This document shows, piece after piece, positions 5,941 through 12,417 of a DNA stretch of 12,417 nt (its first letter is position 1; each line of letters starts with the position of its first letter). Both the position numbers and the translations under genes were made by a program. The stretch comes from Rhizobiaceae bacterium UBA1291. Lineage in GTDB: Bacteria > Pseudomonadota > Alphaproteobacteria > Rhizobiales > Rhizobiaceae. The stretch spans positions 1,202 through 13,618 of the forward strand of contig DBUL01000224.1 of the NCBI GenBank assembly GCA_002307905.1, written 5' to 3'. The notes beneath the pieces are model-generated. The model saw nothing but the letters and a program-made list of their open reading frames with translations. It was not told the origin of the DNA and made no database searches.

Positions 5941-6606
5941 ATGTATCTCCTTATTCAAGCCCACGAATATCACAAACATACCGAACTGCTCGATCAGTCG
6001 TTCCGGCTGAGGAAAAGAGTGTTCGCAGACCGGCTCGGCTGGGACGTGTCCGTGTCCGGCCATCGCGAGCGGGTTCGCTATGACGAGCTTCACCCTGCTT
6101 ATCTGCTGTGGTGCGATGAAGATCGAAGGCAGCTTTATGGCTCTGTTCGGCTCATGCCGACGACTGGTCCGACGCTCCTCTATGACGTCTTTCGGGAAAC
6201 ATTCCCCGATGTTTGCGGCCTGATCGCGCCCGGCATCTGGGAGGGCACGCGAATGTGCATCGATGAGGATGCCCTCGAACGTGACTTCACTGACATGCGT
6301 CCGGACAGGGCCTTTTGTTTGCTGCTTCTAGCCTTGTGCGAGGCGGCCCTTGCCAATGGCATCCACACCATGATCTCGAACTACGAGCCGCACATGCGGC
6401 GCGTCTATCAAAAAGCCGGCGCCGAACTCGATGAACTCGGCCGTTCCGAAGGCTATGGCCGTTTCCCGGTCTGCTGCGGTGCGTTCGAGGTTTCGCACCG
6501 CGTCCTTACTGCAATGCGCGCCAAACTCCAGGTGGACGAGCCGCTTTATCGCCGACCAGCGTTCCCATCGCGCGCCACCTGTGCGCCGGCGCTGCAATTC
6601 GCCTGA
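5941..6606 (+). CDS. Acyl-homoserine-lactone synthase (LuxI family)
   Basis: This 221-residue enzyme should make an N-acyl-homoserine lactone from S-adenosylmethionine and an acyl carrier protein or CoA thioester in the cytoplasm. All the conserved LuxI catalytic and structural residues are present at near-canonical numbers: R24, F28, W34, D48 (YDEL), R70 (GSVRLMPT), F84, E101 and R104 (WEGTRMCID). The start at ATG 5941 has GGAGG 6 bases upstream. A longer TTG start at 5905 would move these residues away from their usual numbering. The acyl chain cannot be told from sequence. The C-terminal 20 residues (PAFPSRATCAPALQFA region) are a longer, Pro/Ala-rich tail than in many relatives. It forms an operon with luxR upstream and the DUF2218-like gene 22 bases downstream. 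Confidence 0.95.
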   Translation: MYLLIQAHEYHKHTELLDQSFRLRKRVFADRLGWDVSVSGHRERVRYDELHPAYLLWCDEDRRQLYGSVRLMPTTGPTLLYDVFRETFPDVCGLIAPGIWEGTRMCIDEDALERDFTDMRPDRAFCLLLLALCEAALANGIHTMISNYEPHMRRVYQKAGAELDELGRSEGYGRFPVCCGAFEVSHRVLTAMRAKLQVDEPLYRRPAFPSRATCAPALQFA

Positions 6607-6628
6607 CCAGAAAACCCAAGAAGTTCTC

Positions 6629-6976
6629 ATGGCAAAACACATCTCCGAAACGGTTGTTGATGTCCCAGATACGGACCGGATCGTTGAGGCGCTATGCGGA
6701 TCGCTCCGCGAGTGCGCCATTTCGATCGAGACCAATCGTGCCAACCAGGTCCTGAACTTTGGCGACGGCAGGGCGATCATCAAGGCGAACGTTTGCGGCC
6801 TCCACCTTCGCGTGGAGGCTGAAGATCTCTCTACATTCTTCGGAATCCGGTCCCTACTACAAGTGACCCTGTCTCGGGCCTCGAATGATCAATCCGGTCA
6901 TCTCGAATGGCATCCGGCTGGCGACGAGCTGTCCGAAATGATTGGTCGGCCGGCGGGCCGCACCGGCCGATGCTGA
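6629..6976 (+). CDS. DUF2218-like protein downstream of luxI
   Basis: A 115-residue soluble protein. Residues 8-98 fit the pattern of DUF2218 as I remember it: V-D-V-P-x-x-D-R at 10-17, LCGSL at 22-26, VLNFGDGRAIIKA at 41-53, LHLRVEAEDLSTFFGIRSLLQ at 58-78, and a final hydrophobic-x-W motif (HLEWHP, 91-96). The family's biochemical role is not established. I chose ATG 6629 because it follows the luxI stop by 22 bases and gives an N-terminus (MAKHISETVV) that starts right before the domain. The ribosome site (AAGAAG) is weak. It is most likely cotranscribed with luxRI, so it could modify signalling or be a quorum-controlled output. The gene ends 37 bases before the convergent zeta gene stop, with no clear terminator between. 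Confidence 0.7.
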   Translation: MAKHISETVVDVPDTDRIVEALCGSLRECAISIETNRANQVLNFGDGRAIIKANVCGLHLRVEAEDLSTFFGIRSLLQVTLSRASNDQSGHLEWHPAGDELSEMIGRPAGRTGRC

Positions 6977-7013
6977 CAGTGGCGTGCTCGGTCAATGGCG
7001 TCGATAGGTGGGA

Positions 7014-9485
7014 TCAACGCCGTATCCCGAGCTGGGGCGTGCTCGCAACGTGGCGCGTCTGCCGAAGTGATCTTTCCTGCAACGCACCGGCACGATTCTG
7101 GACGAGCTTGAGTGAAGCAGCCTGCTCCGGCGTTATCCCAAGGGAAGACCCTAGCCTCGTTACATTTCCGCCTTTCAGGTCAGCGCGATCCGCCGAGGAA
7201 AGACGTTTGGCTATCGCCAGCGTAATCTCCTCAAGCTCACGACGGAGGGATGGATCGGCATTCAAGCGACGTACCTGGTCCTGGTCAGTGCCGGACATCA
7301 AGGCGGAAAGTTCCTTCGATGGCCTGGGAACTTCCGCCCGGTACCGCGCCTGCTCCTCACGGTGGTGAAGATTGATCTGATGCCGCTCGAAATCGACGGC
7401 CATCCCATAATCGGCCAACGCCGCCGCAAGGTGCGGAGCGTGGGCCTCCGCTGTCTGGCGTGCCGCGCTCGGTCCCTTTAGCCATGTCCGCCCGTCACCG
7501 GCCATTTCACCAAGGCGGCCCTCGCGCACGTCGTCGCCGGCGGCCGCTCCGCTCTGCGCACCGGTGATCCGCTCAACCGAGGACGAGACCGCCTGGCTGT
7601 TGTCGAACACCAGACAGGACAGATTGTCGATCTCGGCCCGCTTATCGGCAAGGCGCGAAGACGCACGCAGCCGATCCGCGATCTCGCTCTCGGACAGATC
7701 GGGCAGATCCCGCGCCGGAACCAGGGCATCAGATCGAGCTGTCCCGCGTTCCCACGAGCGGCCAGCTCCAAGGCTACGCTCGTTGTCGGCAATACCACGA
7801 ACAAGATCGCCGGCTGCGCGGCGTCCTTCGGCGTCGAGGCGATCATGCCGCGCCGTTTCAGCAATGATAGCCTCCATCATGGTTTTGGCTCGTGCCCGGT
7901 TTTCAAGGTCGGTTGTTCGTAGCCGAAGCTCGTCCCGCAGCGCACGGACCGGCTCTCCCCTTTCGTCCACGACCATGGTGGCCATCGCGGTACGCTCCGC
8001 AATGGCCATGTTCCGCTCAAGGCGCCCGCGCGCCTGAGCAATTGCCGCCGCATATCCCGGCTCGACGACATCAGACATGGCAGCGTCCGCCGACATGCTG
8101 CCGGAAGCGACAGCGTTGGCGGCGCGAGCGAGCGTTTTGCGCATCCCGGCGGCCTCAAGCCAGGAGTCGACGACGTTGGCGAGCCGCGACAGACGATCGG
8201 TTCGCCCAAAGATGTCGCGATCAATGGCGGTCTGGTTCAGCGCGACATCAAAACTTTCCGTCAGCCGGCGGCGCGATCCATCCGGCGTTTCAACCGCGAG
8301 ATCCGCTGGCAATCGATGCCCCGCCGGGAACTGGCGGGTGCTATGCTTATCCTGGACCATTGCCCGCGTGGATACGATGGTCGCGTTATCAGGCAAGAGG
8401 CCGAGGTCTCGGGCGGCTTCAACCAGTTTCAGCGCCATGTAGCTCTGCGATAGCCGACCGACCGCATGGGCTTCGATGTTGCCAATCGGCCGACGCTCCG
8501 CATCCCGCAGCGCACTGTCATACAACTCTACGAACAAACCGAGTGCGTCGGCGCGGTTCTGAAAGATCGATCGCCCCCGCTTTTGCCCATTGTCGCCGTC
8601 AGCATCGCGACGCTGGGCGAGCAGGTGCTGCGCGTCTTCAACGGCGCGCGTCCTGACTGCGGCGATGCGATTGTCCGGCGCGCCCCGTTCCTCCATGCGG
8701 GCGAGAACGTGGTTCCAGTCGTCGGAGAACCGCTGCAACTCGCCGGTCGTCATCGGCCGCGATTGCTCGCGTTCAAGCGCCAGCCTTGCATGAGGCGGCT
8801 GCGACCAGCCGCTTTCGGTACGTTCATTGTCATAAAGAATCCTCCCGCCCCGTGTGCGAAGCTGGACTCGATCGACGAGGTTTTCACTTTCGAGCTTCTC
8901 GAGGCTGACGCGCAACCCAGCGACTCCGGCATCGTGAACATGCTGCGGTGGAATGCGCGCGGCATCGCCTACGCGCAGCATCTCCTCGAAGCGATGGTGG
9001 TTCCCCTGCCAACTGAGCCGTGGATTGACCGCGACGGCCCGGGCCTCGACGTCATAGCCGGCGGCGCGGGCAATGCCAACAACGCGGGCGACATTCTCAG
9101 GCGTCCGCATCGTCGTCTCGAAAACGATGTTGACCTTGCGCTCCGTGGCGGCGGCCAAGAGCTTTTCCGTCCAGCGGCCGGCATCAGCCTGGGTGAACTG
9201 CGACGCCGTTTCCGGATCCTGTCTTTGGAACGCCAGGAAGTTGGGATGATAGGAGCGCAGATCGTCGCCAACGATGCGGATCGTCGGCCCGGATCGATCG
9301 AGCTCGGCGTGGCTGGCAATCAGCACCGCGGTTTTTCCGGCGCCCGGCTGGCCGCCGAGCAGGATAAGGCGGGGTCGCCCTGCCCGGCCGATACCGTCCG
9401 GCAGATAGTCGGGCAGAATGTCGTTGCGGAAAATGCTCTCGTTTCTCTCCAGCGAGAGCGGGCCGGAGTTCTGATCGTCCGCCAT
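7014..9485 (-). CDS. Zeta-toxin-domain protein of the conjugation locus (823 aa)
   Basis: Residues about 35-225 form a zeta-toxin P-loop kinase, a family that phosphorylates UDP-N-acetylglucosamine and so blocks wall synthesis. The Walker A motif GGQPGAGKT is at 44-52. By hand alignment to the pSM19035 zeta toxin, D74 (VGDDLRSYHPNF) matches catalytic D67, and R165 and R177 match R158 and R171. The kinase therefore looks intact. Plain zeta toxins are about 270-290 residues, while this one has some 600 extra helical, Arg/Glu-rich residues without a recognised domain. The last 20 residues are strongly basic (RSLRQTRHVASTPQLGIRR), like signals for type IV secretion. The gene starts 2 bases after the stop of the 89-aa gene, so it is translationally coupled, and it lies downstream of traA on the same strand. 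It may be a maintenance toxin or an effector sent during mating. The delivery role is inferred. Confidence 0.9.
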   Translation of the reverse strand: MADDQNSGPLSLERNESIFRNDILPDYLPDGIGRAGRPRLILLGGQPGAGKTAVLIASHAELDRSGPTIRIVGDDLRSYHPNFLAFQRQDPETASQFTQADAGRWTEKLLAAATERKVNIVFETTMRTPENVARVVGIARAAGYDVEARAVAVNPRLSWQGNHHRFEEMLRVGDAARIPPQHVHDAGVAGLRVSLEKLESENLVDRVQLRTRGGRILYDNERTESGWSQPPHARLALEREQSRPMTTGELQRFSDDWNHVLARMEERGAPDNRIAAVRTRAVEDAQHLLAQRRDADGDNGQKRGRSIFQNRADALGLFVELYDSALRDAERRPIGNIEAHAVGRLSQSYMALKLVEAARDLGLLPDNATIVSTRAMVQDKHSTRQFPAGHRLPADLAVETPDGSRRRLTESFDVALNQTAIDRDIFGRTDRLSRLANVVDSWLEAAGMRKTLARAANAVASGSMSADAAMSDVVEPGYAAAIAQARGRLERNMAIAERTAMATMVVDERGEPVRALRDELRLRTTDLENRARAKTMMEAIIAETARHDRLDAEGRRAAGDLVRGIADNERSLGAGRSWERGTARSDALVPARDLPDLSESEIADRLRASSRLADKRAEIDNLSCLVFDNSQAVSSSVERITGAQSGAAAGDDVREGRLGEMAGDGRTWLKGPSAARQTAEAHAPHLAAALADYGMAVDFERHQINLHHREEQARYRAEVPRPSKELSALMSGTDQDQVRRLNADPSLRRELEEITLAIAKRLSSADRADLKGGNVTRLGSSLGITPEQAASLKLVQNRAGALQERSLRQTRHVASTPQLGIRR

Positions 9486-9487
9486 GA

Positions 9488-9757
9488 TCAGAACTCCGCC
9501 CAGAACCGGGCTTCGTCCTTCACACGTGGTCCCCAGAGCGCGATCAGGTTTTCGACGGTTTGGCGATCGGCGACAGCAACGCTGTGCTGGATGGCGATGA
9601 GATCGCGGCGACGAAGCCGCAGCGCTTCCGCCGCCTCGGGATCCGTCCCTTCGAGCTCATAGACGCGGGCCGTGACGATCGCGCGGGCCTGGTTGAGGAG
9701 CTCGATGGCGATCTCGCTGCGGAGGATCGCGTCGTAAGAGATTTCCTGTTCAGCCAT
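9488..9757 (-). CDS. 89-aa protein between traA and zeta gene, candidate antitoxin
   Basis: A small, acidic, wholly helical-looking protein (SYDAILRSEIAIELLNQARA at 7-26, then PEAAEALRLRRRDLIAIQHS at 40-59, and a third helix to the end). No family is recognised. It has a very strong ribosome site (AAGGAGG, 5 bases before ATG 9757) and ends in TGA just 2 bases before the zeta ATG (TGATCATG). The layout of a small well-translated gene coupled ahead of a kinase toxin is typical of toxin-antitoxin pairs. Epsilon antitoxins are three-helix proteins of about 90 residues, the same size. I see no sequence likeness to epsilon or PezA. Alternatives are a secretion chaperone for the zeta protein or a TraA-linked accessory protein. 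Confidence 0.8.
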   Translation of the reverse strand: MAEQEISYDAILRSEIAIELLNQARAIVTARVYELEGTDPEAAEALRLRRRDLIAIQHSVAVADRQTVENLIALWGPRVKDEARFWAEF

Positions 9758-9772
9758 TTTGGCCTCCTTGTG

Positions 9773-9804
9773 GTTTGTTCAAAGTCGTTTGTTCAAAATG
9801 TTCA
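9773..9804 (-). repeat. Tandem 11-bp repeats in the traA/89-aa gene gap
   Basis: On the minus strand TTTGAACAAAC occurs twice (9797-9787 and 9783-9773) with a period of 14 bases, and a third TGAACA begins at the traA stop codon itself (9804-9799). The repeats fill most of the 44-base gap and end about 9 bases before the AAGGAGG ribosome site of the candidate antitoxin. They could be an operator for an internal promoter of the antitoxin-zeta pair or an RNA site controlling its translation. No clear -10/-35 pair was found. Confidence 0.55.
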
Positions 9805-12417
9805 GCGGACCACGCCCCGGGCACGGTCGAGGACGCGGCGTTGACGCTCCGCCACGATCTCCTGGCTTGCCTGCATGCGGACGGCCTGTTGCATTACTTG
9901 CAACCGCTCCTGCATCACCTCGAAGGCACTGCGTTGGGCGGGCGCCACGCGGTTGATGACGTCCTTTTCGCCGCGCAGAATGGCGTTTCGACCGAAGTGG
10001 TCGTCGAGCGCTCGACTGACCGCAACGAACTCTTGGCGGATCGCGGGATCGAGCGAGCCGGCAGCCACTTCGAGGCTTGCATCCTTTTTCTTCATCGCCG
10101 CCGAGAGCTCCCGCAATGCCTCTTCGGCAGAAACCGACAGTCCCGGAATCGAGACGCTCATGCGACGGCGCTCCTCGGCAATCGCCCGGGCCTCGGTATC
10201 GAGAGCCGTGGCATAGGAGGCACCGAGCGACCGGACGCGGCTTTCGGCCTCCGGGACGGCCTGAAGCGCATCCTTTCGCTCGCGCCCAACTGCTAGTAAT
10301 CGGTCCATGATGCGATCGGAGCCGCGCAAGGCACCATAGGCTGCGGGATCGTTGGCGACCGCCGCTGCGATCCGATCGCCCGCGAAGCCTTTCACGATCA
10401 GGGCCTCGATCTTGGCAACAGTGCCGGCGGGGTCGCGCCAGAGACGCGCTGCCGTCTCTACAAGAGCCGCCCGATTGTGCCCGTAGTGGGCAACGGCACG
10501 CGCCCGCTGCCGCGCCTCATCCTCGACAGACGTCTTGAACTCCGTCACGGTGGCGAGCATCGGCAACACTGATATCGTCTCCCTTCCCGGCTCGACACTC
10601 GCGCCGGCCACGATCTTCGAGCGATCCCTCCTTTCGGCGAGATGCTGTTCCTCGGCAAAGCGGCGCACAACGGCAAACAGGCGCGTCAGTTTCTCGCGAC
10701 GATCTGGAGCAAGATCCTCCGGCATACGCTCGGCCATGTTTCGCTCTGCTATGGTATCTGCTTTCTGCGTGAAGGCCGACCAACCGAAGCGGCCGGTGAG
10801 CGCCTCGTTGACCGCCTTGACCTCTTTGACCAGCAGGCGATCTGCGACGGCATAGGTGAAGGCCGTCTTGTAAGCGTCCTGCCCGCCGCGCTCCCGGACA
10901 GCTTCGATTTCGACGAGGCGCGCCATGGCCGCTTTCGAGAGCGCGGGAACCGACAGGGACATGTGCGCACGGCGTTGTTCCTCACGAATGCCAAAGCGTT
11001 CGGCCTGGCGGCGGAACTCTGTCGCATGGCCTCGCGCCAGCGGCAGCAATTCCGGGAACGCCGATACCGCTGAGTTGCGCTCGGCGCGGGCCGCACGACC
11101 GTCGACGAGAAGCTCCGATCCCCGCAGGCGGCCGAGACGCTGCGACTTGGTCTCGAGATCTTCGGCGAGGCGGCGCGGCTCGATCCGTGCATCGGAGGCA
11201 AGCGCATTCAGTCTGGCGAGCGCGCCATCGGGATCGCGATAGATCTTTTGCAGGACCGGCCGAAGGATCGCGTCCCGCTCCTTCCAGCGCTCCGAAGCGA
11301 GCTGGGCGCGGCGGGCCTCCTCGTCAACGCTTCGAACGAACATGGTGGTGGGCGCGATCAGATATTTTCGGTTCGCCGGGATTTCTGCTGCGAGGGTCTC
11401 GGTACGCTCTTCATTATAGGACACGCGCATTTCGCGTTCGATCGCGAAGCCGAGCGCCACGCTCGCCCGCTCCCAAAGCTTCGCCACCTGCTCGCGCCTC
11501 TCCGCAAGCCACGCCAGCCGCCGCGCAGTTCCCTCTTCCATCCCGGCCGCGATCCCGGCGAGCGTGTCGATACCACGACGCCGGGCAAAATCGCGGGCAT
11601 GCGCCTGGTAGCCCGCCTCGCTCTCGAAATCGAGCGTGGTGGTCTTCGCACCTGTTCGGCCGAGACGCTCGACCAGCTGCTTGAACAATTCCGGCCGATG
11701 GCTCTCGCGCTCGATGCGGTCCAGCCGCGTATCGGCGGCTTCCACCTGCTTTGCCGTCCAGACGTTTCGTTCGACCTGACGCTCCTCGAAACGCTTCTCA
11801 CCCGTTTCCTCATCGATAGTGGCGACCGTCACCTTGACCTTTTCCACACCGTCCTTGCGCAGCAGAACGGTGTCCCCTTCGGACACGCCACCCTCCGACA
11901 GTGCCTTGGGCATACTGACACCCCAGAGCCGGTGCACCGTTCCGTCGTCGGTCTTCACATCGGCATAAGGACTCTCGTCTGCATCCTCATCCTGCGGCCG
12001 GAATTTTGCCATCCCGGTCTCGACCAACTCGCCGGTGACGCCGGCGGCATGATCGACGCGGGATTTGCCACCCCATTCCGGCTTGGGCTGAAAATCCTCG
12101 CGCGCCCCATAGAGATCGGCACGATCCCGATGACGGGTCATCGACACATAGGTCAGATGCTGGTCCATCATGCCCGTGGCGAGAACGAAGGTCCGGTCGA
12201 CAGTGGCACCCTGCGACTTGTGGATCGTCGCGGCATAGCCGTGATCGATGTTGCGATAGCTGCCTTCGCTGATGACGACGTCTCTGCCATTGTCGAGACG
12301 GACCGATAGCAGAGGATCGCCGCCTTTGTCGCCGGTGGAAACGACCGTGCCGAGCATGCCGTTCTTGACATATTGCGGTCCAAGCTTGCGCGCCCGCGAT
12401 TCAAGGAAACGGGCGTT
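9802..12417 (-). CDS. traA: Conjugative relaxase/helicase TraA, C-terminal part (runs off right edge)
   Basis: The frame is open to the window edge: 871 residues, starting NARFLESRARKLGPQYVKNG. TraA of the Ti/rhizobial type nicks oriT, stays bound to the strand and unwinds it. The relaxase domain and first helicase motifs lie outside. Seen here are helicase motifs V-VI: HGYAATIHKSQGATVD at 59-74 and LTYVSMTRHR at 88-97. After a charged spacer come two related blocks, about 383-553 and 641-823. Each has a D-P-x-G-x-x-A-K/R-(I/L) segment, a G-x-L-R-G-S motif (430-434 and 696-700) and an S-(L/V)-S-(V/I)-P-x-L-S motif (487-494 and 754-761). They resemble BID domains, which mark proteins for type IV secretion and are known in alphaproteobacterial relaxases. 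The C-terminus is basic (QRRVLDRARGVVR). Genes for a small protein and a zeta toxin follow on the same strand after 44 bases. Confidence 0.93.
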   Translation of the reverse strand, partial: NARFLESRARKLGPQYVKNGMLGTVVSTGDKGGDPLLSVRLDNGRDVVISEGSYRNIDHGYAATIHKSQGATVDRTFVLATGMMDQHLTYVSMTRHRDRADLYGAREDFQPKPEWGGKSRVDHAAGVTGELVETGMAKFRPQDEDADESPYADVKTDDGTVHRLWGVSMPKALSEGGVSEGDTVLLRKDGVEKVKVTVATIDEETGEKRFEERQVERNVWTAKQVEAADTRLDRIERESHRPELFKQLVERLGRTGAKTTTLDFESEAGYQAHARDFARRRGIDTLAGIAAGMEEGTARRLAWLAERREQVAKLWERASVALGFAIEREMRVSYNEERTETLAAEIPANRKYLIAPTTMFVRSVDEEARRAQLASERWKERDAILRPVLQKIYRDPDGALARLNALASDARIEPRRLAEDLETKSQRLGRLRGSELLVDGRAARAERNSAVSAFPELLPLARGHATEFRRQAERFGIREEQRRAHMSLSVPALSKAAMARLVEIEAVRERGGQDAYKTAFTYAVADRLLVKEVKAVNEALTGRFGWSAFTQKADTIAERNMAERMPEDLAPDRREKLTRLFAVVRRFAEEQHLAERRDRSKIVAGASVEPGRETISVLPMLATVTEFKTSVEDEARQRARAVAHYGHNRAALVETAARLWRDPAGTVAKIEALIVKGFAGDRIAAAVANDPAAYGALRGSDRIMDRLLAVGRERKDALQAVPEAESRVRSLGASYATALDTEARAIAEERRRMSVSIPGLSVSAEEALRELSAAMKKKDASLEVAAGSLDPAIRQEFVAVSRALDDHFGRNAILRGEKDVINRVAPAQRSAFEVMQERLQVMQQAVRMQASQEIVAERQRRVLDRARGVVR

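Noticed and set aside
6977..7013. Terminator between the convergent DUF2218-like and zeta genes
   Set aside because: No stem-loop with a T-run could be found in these 37 bases on either strand.
8466..9662. 398-codon plus-strand frame opposite the zeta gene and the 89-aa gene
   Set aside because: It has no motif and no good ribosome site. It spans two genes on the other strand whose reading frames carry the zeta kinase motifs and a coupled start.
11248..12309. 353-codon plus-strand frame opposite traA
   Set aside because: It is antisense to the helicase and repeat region of TraA and has no recognisable features of its own.
1..12417. CRISPR array, tRNA, rRNA or complete insertion sequence
   Set aside because: No regularly spaced repeats, no cloverleaf-like sequence and no transposase with terminal inverted repeats were seen by eye.

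Overview
The codon usage, the high GC content and a TraA relaxase of the Ti/rhizobial type point to an alphaproteobacterium, probably of the order Rhizobiales (Brucella/Ochrobactrum, Mesorhizobium or Chelatococcus kind). The window looks like accessory DNA: a conjugative plasmid or integrative element carrying metal or oxyanion resistance cargo. No housekeeping, tRNA, rRNA or CRISPR features were seen.

Left part (1-2860) is resistance cargo. A cation-transporting P-type ATPase gene runs off the left edge on the minus strand. Upstream of it, also on the minus strand, is a TauE/SafE-type permease gene that appears to have lost its 3' end. Divergent from tauE is a padR-chrA pair with a 4-base overlap: a PadR repressor and a full-length chromate transporter. 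A perfect 6+5+6 inverted repeat sits in the shared padR/tauE promoter region and is the obvious operator candidate.

Middle part (2860-5000) is a scar zone. It holds a possible remnant of an HTH regulator, the C-terminal piece of a tyrosine recombinase whose catalytic Tyr codon reads Ser, a leader with repeated short motifs, an AlbA_2/Schlafen-type ATP-binding gene with an altered 3' end, and a 61-codon unknown gene.

Right part (5000-12417) is a conjugation and quorum-sensing module. On the plus strand luxR, luxI and a DUF2218-like gene form an apparent operon, preceded by an AT-rich promoter region and a perfect 22-bp inverted repeat that resembles a lux box. Converging on it from the right edge is a minus-strand operon: traA (the relaxase/helicase C-terminal half, with two BID-like repeats), an 89-aa unknown protein, and an 823-aa protein with an apparently intact zeta-toxin kinase domain. 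The 89-aa gene ends 2 bases before the zeta gene starts, which suggests an antitoxin-toxin pair.

The likely logic is that AHL signalling reports donor density. The relaxase operon carries a zeta-type toxin and probable antitoxin that could act in plasmid maintenance or be sent to recipients through the conjugation machinery. The last point is inference. No lux-type site was found inside the traA operon part seen here, so direct LuxR control of that operon would need a site beyond the right edge.
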